NCBI GenBank assembly: GCA_002007465.1
Contig: LNAC01000732.1
Span: 541,393-605,392 of the forward strand
From: Ailurus styani
Taxonomy: Eukaryota; Chordata; Mammalia; Carnivora; Ailuridae
Length of the DNA stretch: 64,000 bases
Reading direction: 5' to 3'
Below the pieces are notes generated by a model. It had not been told where the DNA came from. It saw only the letters and a program-made list of their open reading frames with translations, and did no database searches. Below, one piece after another: positions 23,106 to 33,864 of this stretch. A program made the position numbers and the translations under genes. The stretch's first letter is position 1; the number at the start of each line of letters is the position of its first letter.

Positions 23106-23530
23106 TAAAATGAATATAATATTATAAGAGATCTCTCCTTTAAGCAGAGAGCTTACAGAAGTATGAAAATACCTATTTATTGCTTGGTGCTTTATTTGAA
23201 GGAAATATAAAGTCAATACAAAGTATATTCTAACATAATAAAAAGAGACAGCCCCAAGTTTTCAGAAACTGAATACTTCATCTTTTACAAATGAGGAAAA
23301 AGAAATGNTAAAATAAAATAAAAAAAAATAAAATGAATATAATATTATAAGAGATCTCTCCTTTAAGCAGAGAGCTTACAGAAGTATGAAAATACCTATT
23401 TATTGCTTGGTGCTTTATTTGAAGGAAATATAAAGTCAATACAAAGTATATTCTAACATAATAAAAAGAGACAGCCCCAAGTTTTCAGAAACTGAATACT
23501 TCATCTTTTACAAATGAGGAAAAAGAAATG
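23106..23530. other. Assembly duplication around a single N (23308)
   Basis: The 202-bp sequence at 23106-23307 is repeated without visible difference at 23329-23530. Between the copies lie one N (23308) and 20 bp of A-rich sequence built of taaaa-like units. A real tandem duplication would not need an unknown base at its joint, so this is most likely an unmerged contig overlap. Confidence 0.9.
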
Positions 23531-23695
23531 AGAGGCCTTGCCAAGATAGCCCCCACATCTCCCCAAGTCTAGTGTATATCTCAATGACAAATGAAATCCT
23601 TTGTTTTGGAATTATTTAAAATATACCCCAAAAATGTCAACCCCTTCTGAAAAATCAGATTCAACTAAGATTTTTTAAAGTAAGCATCTGCAGAT

Positions 23696-24045
23696 GGTAA
23701 CCTAAGGAAGATGCAGTTTCCCACTGATGATTTTTTTTCCAACACATGTTGCTAAATAAACTACAACCTGAGACTGACATAAAAGAAAGGCTCAAGTTCA
23801 AGGGAGACTATCGTCTCCCTGTAGGGCATGTACGTAAGAACACACCTAAAATAACATGTGAGCTCTAGAAGTAAATTTAAAAAAATAATAACTAGCCATT
23901 CTTACCACAACCCCAAGACCTTATGTCTCTCCCTCTGAGTCTTTCCTAACTCAGATAAGGACAATAGTGCTGACCCAGCTACTCAAATCCCCAAACTAGG
24001 GAGCTCTAATCTCTTTAAATCACCATTCATACTAACTCTAAGAAT
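23696..24045 (+). repeat. First copy of a diverged local repeat (L2-associated)
   Basis: This segment aligns by eye, in the same orientation, with 25515-25850: shared acacatgttgctaaa, aaaggctcaagttc, ccattcttacc, ctgagtcttt, aaggacaata, acccagctact and aactagggag. The part after about 23940 resembles the 5' region of the long L2 that follows the second copy. Confidence 0.7.
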
Positions 24046-25514
24046 AAGTTTTGTGAAACATTTGACTTTGCATTTTCACAAAGAACAAAACTGGCAACCA
24101 CTGATTCATTTCACAAGTCTATTTAGCATATGGTTCTCATGGACACCACAAGTACTTTAGGTATATTATCATTAAATCTATGATTCTTTGTTAAGATTCC
24201 CACTTTGCAATCAACGTTCTGTTTTCATCTACAACTCCTTTCAAATAGTCACATTCAAAAATTGACTTATAAAATATTAAAACACTTGTTCAAATTTCCC
24301 AGGCTTGGCATAATATTTTTAAAAAGATATAAAATAAATGGTAGATTAATTTAGTCTTTATAAATTGTCTCTTATTTAATGCTCATTATTTAATATTTTC
24401 AATGTTAATAATTTACACAACCAAATGATACCTAAAATCAATTAATTTTATATGAGTGGAAAAAGTGTTTGCCTAGGTACTGGTCTCAAAATCATATTAA
24501 ATCATTGTCTTTTTAAAATTATGAATCACACTTTTCTAAATATTTAAACTTCATTGTCCCAACAATGCAATGTTTATTTTTTTCTTGTCAGTGTAGTCTG
24601 TTTTCTTTATACATGGCAGGATAAAAAAACTGAACCACTCCAATTTATGACTAAGAAGCTAATCATTTTTAAAAGATAGTTTGAGATTACAGCTTCAAGT
24701 AAAATTCCTCTAAAAATAATGAGTAACAATCTCTCAGAACTTTAGTCACTAAAGAATACACTTCTGAGAATAGAAGCAACATGTGAATTTGCTTGGAAAC
24801 ACTCAGTGAGATTTTTCATTATTGGCAAACTAATTCTATTGTGCATCAGTGTCTGAAATCTTATGGAAAGGCTTGTGGAAAGACAAAGTTTGATAAGAGC
24901 AGCTAAAGAATTCTCCTTTCCACCTGGAAGATGTAATATTCTTGGTGCGAAGGCATAATATGAATCATTCAACTTTTGAATTCGTTATTGTATTGGCAAA
25001 AGTTATTCTAGCTGTTTCACATGAAAGTCCAGAATTTGTCAAGGAAATTGGCATCATAAGAAATGAAATATATTAAAGTCACGTTATTAAATACAGGGTT
25101 TGGGAGACACAACCTGATAGTTGACGTGAAAAAGGCACATTCATTTGACCAGGAGAGCTGCATGCACCACTGGTGAGACATGTTAATATGTAATTTTCAC
25201 GAAAAGATAAAACCATGACTCTCATACAGATACAGAAATGAACATGTGTTAAAGATTTTATTTTACTCATGTGATATAAGGCGACCAGGCACATGTGTGA
25301 CTGAGTCAAAAGAGCAAAAATTCATATGGAGTAAAGGAATGTTGAGATGAACTGCAAGTGGGGACCAAACTGTTTTTTCCACAGGACAGAAGGAGTCAAT
25401 TAAAATCACTACTGGATAGAGAGGAATGTATAAATCTCTCAGTCACCTACAATTTGCAAAGAGTTGTAAAACAGCTGAAAGACGATGAATAAAACTAAAA
25501 TTATAACCAGAAGG
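24046..25514. other. Repeat-poor non-coding interval
   Basis: No gene. The frames at 24742-24972 and 25079-25309 (minus) show no recognised domain. The 24560-25070 part has few low-complexity runs and might be constrained, but no conservation can be assessed here. Confidence 0.45.
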
Positions 25515-25892
25515 GTAATCTAAACAGGATTGCATATTTTCCCATTGAATGCATTTTTTTTCTACACATGTTGCTAAACAAACAACTACAACAGAGAATG
25601 ACATAACAGAAATAAAGGCTCAAGTTCCTAAGAATACTTAAGAACTTAAGAACACACCAAAAACAAAATACGAATTCCAGAAGTAAATTTTTTTAAAACA
25701 GAACTATCCATTCTTACCCCAGCTCCCTCTCACACTGAGTCTTTGTTATTTCAGGTAAGGACAATAATGTCCACCCAGCTACTTAAGTCATCCAACTAGG
25801 GAGATCTAATTCTTCTCTTTCAATCACCATCCACCCCAACTCCAAGATAAAAACAATACATTATCAAGTCCTGACAGCTGAATAACTTATCC
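25515..25892 (+). repeat. Second copy of the local repeat, leading into L2
   Basis: Homologous to 23696-24045. It continues into sequence typical of the upstream part of a long L2 element, which is then interrupted by a SINE and resumes at 26117. Confidence 0.7.
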
Positions 25893-25909
25893 TGAATTGA
25901 TCTATTTTT

Positions 25910-26116
25910 TTAAAGATTCATTTATTTATTTTAAAGAGGGAGAGAGAGTGCAGGAGTGCACGAAGGGGGAGAAGCAGAGGGAGAGGGAGAGAATCCCAAG
26001 CAGACTCCCCGCTGAGCATGGAGTCTGATGTTGGACATATCCCATGACCCTAAGATCAGGACAAAGCCAAAAATAAGAGTCAGTCATCCAACAAACTGAG
26101 CCACCCAAACACCCCC
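25910..26116 (-). mobile_element. Can-SINE inserted in L2
   Basis: Tail, purine block and reversed head (gccacccaaacacccc) are seen. The flanks tgaattgatctattttt (25893-25909) and tggattgatctattttt (26117-26133) form a 17-bp duplication with one mismatch. Confidence 0.95.
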
Positions 26117-26895
26117 TGGATTGATCTATTTTTCAATGTCCTCTATACCAACCCCAGTGTGAAAATTATAAGCTCTTCTTCTTCCTCTTCTTTTATTTAT
26201 TTATTTGTTTGTTTGTTTTTGGTTTATTGGATAACTTCTCATTAGTTTCTAGCCTCTACTCTTGCTTTCCTACAATCCACTGTCCAGAAAGCAGCCAATT
26301 TAATCTTTTAAAAACTGTTTATCTGATCAAGTCCCTTCATGCTTAAAATGAATAGATACCATTAGGCTTTAAAATGAAATGCAAATCCCTAACTATGTAC
26401 TATAAGGACCCATACAACCTGTCTCCCATCTTACATCTCTAACTTCATTCTTCCCATTTACCACCTTGGTCAATTTAGTCCATATTTATTGAAATTCTCT
26501 TTATTTTTTGAACACACCAGCTTGGCTCCTACCTTTACACTAGCTATTTCCTTTATTTTCCTCTCCCTCTTGCCCTAGATTTTTAAATATCTAGCTTCCT
26601 TTTTGTAATTCAAAGGCAACTTCTTCATTGAGGATTTCTTGCCCCATTCAATATAATATAATGCTCCAGGAAACTCTTTGTATTTTATTTTTAAATCTTC
26701 TTTATAGAAGCTTATTGCTAAATAGAATTTTAAGTTATTTATTTTCTTAACTATCACTTATCTCCCCTGCCCTAATATTCAAACTACCTAAGACCAGGGA
26801 TCTTATCTTTCTGTTCATGGTTGCACATAAACCCACAGAAAAGATCCTAATACTGTTGGTCATCAGTCAGTATTAGTTGAATGAATTGAAAAATA
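26117..26895 (+). mobile_element. Long L2 LINE 3' portion
   Basis: Sense L2 motifs occur in order: cagccaatttaatcttttaa, gatcaagtcccttcatgctt, gaaatgcaaatccctaacta, tgtactataaggacccatac, tcttcattgaggatttcttg, ctaagaccagggatcttatc and gtattagttgaatgaattga. The region holds no usable frame. A ttta/tttg simple repeat lies near 26190-26220. Confidence 0.85.
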
Positions 26896-27205
26896 TCCCC
26901 CACCCCACCACCCTGGGTAGTTAAACTATATTTTTCTGGACCAGGATGATAAGTTAAAAGATCTACAATTCATGATAGGCAGATTCAGACATATTAAGGA
27001 GAAGATTTAAAAAATAACTCCAAAGATCTGCAGGTACGATTAGCTTTAAAGCTAAAACAGAGAAGAATGACTCAAATTATTGCCTTAGGTCTATCAGTAT
27101 CTAATTCAAGAAAGACCAGAAGCAGTTTTATTTTAGGGTCAGATTAGTGCCATATTAGTGCCAATACACTGTTGTCATTAAACCCACACTTAACCTCTAC
27201 ATCTG
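26896..27205. other. Non-coding DNA, no feature recognised
   Basis: Short interval between the L2 and the L1 insertion. Nothing specific was identified. Confidence 0.5.
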
Positions 27206-27219
27206 TAATTCACCATTTA

Positions 27220-27321
27220 TTTTTTTATTTTATTTTATTTTACTTTATTTTGTTTTTTCAGTGAGCCAAGATTCATTGTTTATGCACCACACCTAGTGTT
27301 CCGTGCAATACGTGCCCTCCT
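27220..27321 (-). mobile_element. Very short 5'-truncated carnivore L1, target duplication
   Basis: taattcaccattta at 27206-27219 and 27322-27335 is a perfect 14-bp duplication. The insert is a T-rich tail (ttttattttattttatttta) followed by the complement of a carnivore L1 3' end (accacacctagtgttccgtg, then caatacgtgccctcc). Only about 60 bp of L1 was copied. Confidence 0.85.
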
Positions 27322-27844
27322 TAATTCACCATTTAAACAGTCTGTCTCAAAATACTCTTCTCTCCACTTTGTGAGTTAGAGGTACATGAAAAGAATTTTA
27401 TTTTGCTGCTGGTACTAGTAGTAGAGGTTGCATTAGAAATGAATGAGATGGAAGGATTCTGTTGATTTGGTTTTACCTTGCAATGAGATCCACAAATGTG
27501 CAGAATATCCTTAGAGTAGAAATGTATGCTGCCAATTAATAGCAATAAGGTAAGTGTACCTTACAAATGGTATTTGGAGAGTGCTCAATTTTTGTCTAGT
27601 TACATCTCCAGGCAAAACATCATCAGATTCACTAAATCATTCAGATGTCTACTAAAAAGGTTTCTTCCTTTACCTCATTCTTCCTGCTTGACTGATAGTT
27701 CCGCACCCAGCCTAACCATTATCCTAAAATGTATGTTGGTTTAGGCAATAGCAGACCTTCACACTCATTTATTATGTTTTCCTTTGCCATAAATCCTTCT
27801 TTTTCTTTATTTCTAGAAATAATAATGCCTGACACTGTATAAAA

Positions 27845-28110
27845 ATAGTTACCATTGACTGAATGATTGCCAGGTGTCAAGCACTGTGCTAAAAGCTCAA
27901 CATGCATTAATAAGGATAGATAACATTTATGACAGACACTATTATAAGTGCTTTGCAGGTGTTAACTCTTTTACTTCTCAAAAACTCTGTGAGGCAGATA
28001 CAACTTTCTCCAATCTACAAATGAGAAAATTGAAGCAAAATAATACTCCAGAACTGAACAGCATTTACAGCATACCACCAGTTTCCTGGTAAGCAGTGAA
28101 GCTGTGAAGG
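27845..28110 (+). mobile_element. MIR SINE (one or two fused copies)
   Basis: gccaggtgtcaagcactgtg is followed by a second cactattataagtgctttgc, then gttaactcttttacttctca, ctgtgaggcagatacaac and acaaatgagaaaattgaagc. Two attempts at the same MIR segment suggest two adjacent or overlapping copies. The short frames here are not genes. Confidence 0.75.
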
Positions 28111-29399
28111 AAGCTCTTAAAAGCCTTGCCACAGTGTTGAAAAGCAGGTTTGTGTTCAGTATGAAGACATGGAGATTAAGGTTCAAAATGCTTAAATGAC
28201 TGATCTATTTGCATAGCTAAAGACTATGTGAAAGGCCAAGGACTCTCTTAAAGTAACCAGAGTAGGCTCAATATGAAGTCACTCATGCTAAGTTATCCTT
28301 TGGCAAACCAAAACGTAACCAAAGAAAAGGAAGGCCTAAGTCAACTAATCACTAATCAACTAAGCACTGATTAGTTGTCTACTGAGCACAAGTTACCTGA
28401 CCCTAATCTGTCTCCAAGACTTCCCTTTGCTCCTTATAAGAAATGGAGCTTTGCTTTAACCAATTATCAGAAGTCCAGTATAACTTCCTTGAACTGCTCA
28501 CTTTGGTTTATAAAAATCTCTCATTTTGTCCATCTCTTCAGAGCTTCTTCACTCTACTAGATTATATGCTGCCTGATCCATGAATCGCTGAATAAAAACC
28601 TACTAGATGAGTAAATTGTGAAAATTTTTCTTTTAACAACTCTAAGATGATTCGTTTCCAATTCATATTCCTGCTCTTCCATATACCTCGTGAGCTTTAT
28701 ATTTATTGTGAGATGATCATTACTTCCATCTCCTCGGAAGGTGGCTGCTCTCTGCCTAGTCATATCACAAGAGAAACCAGGGCTAGAATCAACAAGTGTT
28801 TCCCAACATACAGTACAAAAACAGAAGGGTGTTTTAATTCTAGCTCATCATTCATTTTAATCACTATATCCTAGGGGCAAATACTCAGCAAGTTGTGTGG
28901 GAATGATGCACAACAGTTCCATTCAAGTCTTAACAACATCTGGGTAAGAAACACCTTCTCACTCTTCGGAAACAGTTCCCCTGCTCCTCTTCTAGTGATT
29001 ATTAGCATCTAAGATGTCTGCCTTGTCTTGACTCTTCATTCCTATTCTGAGACTTGTTTCTGGAAAAAAGCTTACCAAGAGTTCCTGGAGTAAGGATCAT
29101 GGACCCCCAGGGTACCGAAGGAACCAGAAACTCACAAATTCATCTATTATGTACTTTCCCCCCCTTATTCTCAGAGCTAATAAAAATTAAGAGTTCTCAT
29201 GGATATGAAAACCAACTATCTGAAACAATATTATTCAATCATATTACATTAAAATGTATGTGTTAGAAGACCCACTTGTGTTTTTGTCATCAATAAAAAG
29301 TTATTAAATATTGAGATAGTTATATTTTATTGTTTTTCTCAGGATGTTTTATGGTATCTGCCTAAACATACCCCTTTATAAAATTTGCTCTGCCTTTTT
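28111..29399. other. Non-coding DNA, no gene recognised
   Basis: The short frames at 28375-28560, 28557-28763, 28647-28874 and 29054-29266 have no recognisable domain, and several overlap on opposite strands. Near 28355-28376 there is an actaatcaactaa/gattagttg inverted motif. A tract of c at 29159-29164 is noted. Confidence 0.45.
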
Positions 29400-29504
29400 T
29401 TGTCATTGCAAATGGTAAAACTTCATTTTTGTAATGGCTGAGTAATATTCCATGGTATATATACCCACATCTTCTTTATCCATTCTTCTGTCAATGGATA
29501 TCTC
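29400..29504 (-). mobile_element. Antisense L1 ORF2 3' fragment
   Basis: ggctgagtaatattccatgg followed by tatatatacccacatcttct and tttatccattcttctgtcaa is the complement of the conserved end of L1 ORF2. It abuts, after a SINE, a sense L1 whose sequence starts in a different part of the element. Confidence 0.85.
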
Positions 29505-29519
29505 AAAACAGACTTTAAA

Positions 29520-29740
29520 CACTTACTTATTTATTTATTTTAGAAAGAGAGAGAGAGATTGAGAGAGAGAGCACACATGGGGCAAGGGACACACGTGGGA
29601 GAGGGAGAGAATCTCAAGCAGACTCCCTGCTGTGTGCATAGCCCAAAGCAGAGCTTGATCCCATAACCCTGAGATGATGACTCGAGCCAAAATCAAGAGT
29701 CAAACACTTAACTGACTGAGCCACCTAGGTGCCCCTGGAT
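29520..29740 (-). mobile_element. Can-SINE at an L1 junction
   Basis: Tail, ga-rich block and reversed head (gagccacctaggtgcccct) are present. The flanks aaaacagactttaaa (29505-29519) and aaaacagactataaa (29741-29755) are a 15-bp duplication with one mismatch. The SINE therefore landed in pre-existing L1 sequence. Confidence 0.95.
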
Positions 29741-31041
29741 AAAACAGACTATAAAACAAAAACTATAACAGGAGACAAAGAAGGACATGATATAATCATA
29801 AATGAATCCAACAAGAAGATATAACAATTGTAAATGCTTATGTACCCAAATACATAAATCAGCTAATAACAAGCATAAAGGAACTAATTGATTGTGATAT
29901 AATATTAGGAGGCTTTAACACCTCACTTACATCAATGGACAGATCATCCAAACAGAAAACAAAACAAAACAAACAAACAAAGAAAAACAGTGCCATTGAA
30001 CAACATATTGGACCAGATGGAGTTAACAGATATATTCAGAATATTACATTCTAAAACAGCATAATACACATTCATTTTAAGTGCACACAGAGCATTCTCC
30101 AGAATAAATCACATATTAGGCCACAATACAAGTCTCAACAAACTCAAAAAGATCAAAGTCATCCAATGTATCTTCCAACCACAACACTATGAAACTAAAA
30201 ATCAACCATAAGAAAAAATCTGGAAAGAACACAAATACATGGAGGCTAAACAACATACTACCGAATAATGAATGGGACAACTGAGAAATCAAAGAGGAAA
30301 TAAAAAATACATGGAGAAGAATGAGAATGAAAACACAATGATCCAAAATCTTTGGGATGAGGCAAAAGCTGTTTTAAGAGGGAAATTTATATAGGCCTAC
30401 CTCAAGAAGCAAGAAAAATCTCAAATGAGCAGCCTAAACTTACACATAAAGAAAAAGAAGACCAAACTTACACAAAAAGAAAAAGAAGAGCAAACAAAAT
30501 CCAAAACCAGAAGAAGGAAGAAAATAATAACAAGTACAGCAGAAATAAATGAAATAGAAACTAAAACGATAGCACAGAAAATGAAACCATGAGCTGGTTC
30601 TTTGAAAAAATCAACAAAATTGATACACCTCTAGCCAGACTCATAAGAGAGAGAGAGAAAGAGAACTCAAAAAAATCAGAAATAAAAGAGAAGAAATAAC
30701 AACTGACACCAAAGAAATACAAAGGATTATAACAGAGTATTATGAAAAATTATATGGCAACAAATCAGACAGTCTAAAATAAATGGATAAGTTTCCAGAA
30801 ATATATAACCTTCCCAAATGGAATCAGGAAGAAACAGAAAAATTTGAACATGCCCATTACCAGCAGTGAAACTTAATCGGTATTCAAGAAACTCCCAACA
30901 AACAAAAGTCCAGGAACAGATAGCTTCACAAGTGAATTATACCAAACATTTAATGAACAGTTAATACCTATTCTTCTCAAACTATTCTAAAAAACAGAAG
31001 AGGAAAGAAAGCTTCTAAACTCATTCTATGAGGCCGGTATT

Positions 31042-31239
31042 TTTTTTTTTAAGGATTTTATTTATTTATGTGACAGAGAGAGAGAGGGATCACAAGTAGG
31101 CGGAGAGGCAGACAGAGAGAGAGGAGGAAGCAGGCTCACTGCTGAGCAGAGAGCCCCATGCGGGACTCCATCCCAGGACCCTGAGATCATGACCTGAGCC
31201 GAAGGCAGAGGCTTTAACCCACTGAGCCACCCAGGCACC
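31042..31239 (-). mobile_element. Can-SINE nested in L1, perfect target duplication
   Basis: The flanks ctatgaggccggtatt at 31026-31041 and 31240-31255 match over 16 bp. The duplicated motif is itself L1 ORF2 sequence, which shows that the SINE is younger than the L1. The head and tail are near-consensus. Confidence 0.97.
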
Positions 31240-31508
31240 CTATGAGGCCGGTATTATCCTGATACCAAAACTAGATACATTACAAAAGAAAAGAACTACA
31301 GGCCAATATCTCTGATAAACACAGGTGCAAAAATCCTCAACAAAATATTAGCAAACCAAACCTAACAATATATTAAAAAAAATCACTCACCACAATCAAG
31401 TGGGATTTATTCCTGGAATGTAAAGGTGTTTCAATATTCATAAATCAGCCAACGTGATACATCACATAAACAAGAGAAAGGATAAAAGCCATATAATCAT
31501 TTCAATAG

Positions 31509-31826
31509 ATGCAGAAAAAGCATTTTCAAAGTTCAACATCCATTCATGATAATACTCTCAACAAAGTAGGTTTAGAAGGAACACACCTCAACTTAATAAG
31601 GGCCATATACGAAAAACCCACAGCTAATATTAAATTCTGTGTGGAAAAACAGAGCTTTTTCCCTAAGGTCAAGAACAAGACAAGGATGTCAACTCTCAAT
31701 ATAACACTAGAAATCCTAGACACAGGCAGACAAGAGAAATAAATAAAAGGCATCCAAATTGGTAAGGAAGAAGTAAAAGTTTCAATATTTGCAGATGACA
31801 TGGTGTCATATATAGAAATCCTAAAG
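31509..31826 (+). pseudogene. L1 ORF2 reverse-transcriptase fragment, disrupted
   Basis: The reading frame from 31509 encodes RT-domain sequence typical of LINE-1 (AEKAF-like start, NKVGLEGTHLNLIRAIYEKP, TANIKF). A stop at 31740-31742 replaces what is usually a glutamate codon. The same frame then continues to an intact FADD catalytic motif (31788-31799). A short region around 31670-31700 has lost residues relative to the family. The domain is non-functional in this copy: it has neither a complete palm domain nor a continuous frame. Confidence 0.85.
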
Positions 31827-32460
31827 ACGTCTCCAAAAAAATTCTAGAAATGATAAATTAATTCAGTAAGGTCACAAGATACAAAATCAATATACAGAAT
31901 CCAGTGCATTTCTATACACTAAAAATGAAATAGCAGAAAGAGAAATTACGAAAACAATCCCATTTACGATTACACCAAGAATAATAAAATACCTAGGAAT
32001 AAACTTAACCAGAGAGGTAAAAGACCTATACTCTGAAAACTATAATAGAACATGGCACAAACAAATGGAAAGATATTCATGTTCATGGACTGGAAGAAAA
32101 ATATTGTTAGTTAATATTACGGCCACTACTCAAAGCAATTTATAGATTTTAAAATGCCAAGAGCATTTTTCACCAACTACAACAAATAATCCTAAAATTT
32201 GCATGGAACCATATAAAACCCCAAATAGCCAGAGCAATACTGAAAAAGAAGAGCAAAACTGGAGGAAGCACAATTATGGACTTTGAGATATACTCCAAAG
32301 CCACAGTAATCAAAACAAGATGGTGCTGGCACAAAAACAGACACACACACCAATGGAAGAGAATAAAGAGTCCAGAAATAAAACCATGATTATATGGCCA
32401 ATTAATCTTTGACAAAGGAGGCAAGAACATGCAAGGGGAAAAAGACAGTCTCTCCAACAA

Positions 32461-32880
32461 ATGGTGTTGGGAAAATTAGATACGTGCAAAAGATTGAACC
32501 TGGACCATTTTCTTACACCATACACAAAAATAAAGTCAAAATGGATTAAGGATCTAAATGTGAGACCTGAAACCATAAAAACCCTAGAAGAGAACACAGA
32601 GAGGATTTTCTCTGACATCGGCCATAGCAACATTTTTATAACATGTCTCCTGAGGCAAGGAAAACAAAAGCAAAAACAAACTATTGGGACTGACTACATC
32701 AAAATAAAAAATGTCTATACAGCGAAGGAAATAATCCACAAAACTAAAAGACAACCTACTGAACAAAAAAAGATATTGGCAAGCGATGTATTCAATAAAA
32801 GGTTGTTGTCCAAAATATATAAAATATATAAAGTTATACAACTCAAAACCAAAAACCCAAATAATCTAATCAAAAAATAA
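32461..32880 (+). pseudogene. L1 ORF2 C-terminal fragment (139 codons)
   Basis: This is the longest open frame in the window. Its protein includes KWIKDLNVRPETIKTLEENT near residues 27-46, and later YIKIKNVYTAKEIIHKTKRQP and LLSKIYK. This is the ordered C-terminal sequence of LINE-1 ORF2p. The complete protein has roughly 1,200-1,300 residues, so this is a small remnant kept open by chance. It has no promoter of its own, and the frame ends in a stop where the element has suffered a deletion. Confidence 0.9.
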
Positions 32881-33585
32881 AAAAAAATCAAAACCACAAT
32901 GAGTTATCACTTCACATCTATCAGCATGCCTAAAATCAAAAAAAGAAGAAAGAAGTGTTGGCAAGGATATGGAAAAAAAGGAACCTTCGTGCATTGATGA
33001 TGGAAATGCAAACTGGTGCAGCCACTGGGGAAAACAGCATGGTGGTTCCCACATAATTTCACTCACATGTGGAAATTAAGAGAGAAAACAAATGAACAAG
33101 GAAGAAAAGAGACAAAGCAAAAAACAGACTCACAACTACGAAGACCTGATGGTTACCAGAGGGGAGGCTGGTAGGGTCATGGATGAAATAGGTGAAGGGG
33201 ATTAAGAGCCCATTAAGATTAAGAGTTCATTATAGTCCTTAAAATGACTATTTCAGGATATTATCTTTAAAAAGTATTTTAAAGAAGCCCCTGGGGATTA
33301 AAGAGTACCCTTATCATGATGAGCACTGAGTACAATGTATAGAATTTTTGAATCACTATACTGTACACCTGTAAAATATAATACCATATGTTAACTACAC
33401 AGGAATTAAAAATTTCAAATATAATAAAAAAAAGAAAAGAAAAAAAGTCTTTTCCAATCATATCAATCATATCTCGTCATGGTAATCTAGAAGGATGTAA
33501 CTGAGGGATTAGTTAGAAAAGGTAATCAAAGAGAGGTTAAGCATAAAGGCAATAATTAACCTCAAACTTTATTTCCCCTATGACA

Positions 33586-33826
33586 GGATTTTCAACCTCT
33601 GCACTACTGACACTTAGGACCAGTTTTTTTGTTGTTTTTTTGTTTGTTTTTTGTTTGTTTGTTTAATGTGGGTTGATAGCCTATAGATCATATAGTGCTT
33701 AGAGGCATCCCTGGACTTTACCAACTAGAAGCCAAAAGATCTCCTTTTCTAGTCCTGACAGTCAAAAATGTTTCAAGACATTGTCATGTATCGCCTATCA
33801 AAACCACTCCCAGATGAGAACCACTG
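33586..33826. mobile_element. MER20-type hAT-Charlie MITE
   Basis: Inverted ends are visible: ttttcaacctctgcactact at one end and gatgagaaccactg at the other. Between them lie catccctggactttaccaac followed by tagaagcc, and gtcaaaaatgtttcaagac. A T/G-rich expansion at 33627-33664 interrupts it. The family name is from remembered consensus. Confidence 0.7.
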
Positions 33827-33830
33827 CCCC

Positions 33831-33864
33831 AAAGATCTTGAACCACCAAAGATCTTGAACCACA
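33831..33864. repeat. 17-bp tandem duplication
   Basis: aaagatcttgaaccacc at 33831-33847 is followed immediately by aaagatcttgaaccaca at 33848-33864. It lies a few bases outside the end of the MER20-type element. Confidence 0.9.

Larger units (their letters stand above)
29741..33440 (+). mobile_element. Degenerate L1 LINE (ORF2 and 3' UTR)
   Basis: A sense L1 that runs from the endonuclease part of ORF2 (gacaaagaaggacatgatat, aggaggctttaacacctcac) through the reverse-transcriptase region (gtccaggaacagatagcttc, caatagatgcagaaaaagca) to the C-terminal region and a carnivore-type 3' UTR (cctggggattaaagagtacc, catgatgagcactgagtac, ctatactgtacacctg) with an A-rich tail near 33420. Many stops and deletions interrupt it: at about 32880 and 33050 large parts of the end of ORF2 are missing. 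A 28-bp tandem repeat lies at 30434-30489. It cannot be an active element. A SINE sits inside at 31042-31239. Confidence 0.93.

Noticed and set aside
29505..29755. CRISPR-like direct repeats
   Set aside because: The repeated 15-mers here, and all similar pairs in the window, are target-site duplications flanking single SINEs. There is no array of spacers.
32461..32880. Longest open frame (139 codons) as a possible gene
   Set aside because: Its protein is the ordered C-terminal sequence of LINE-1 ORF2p inside a clearly degenerate L1, so it was listed as a pseudogene fragment.
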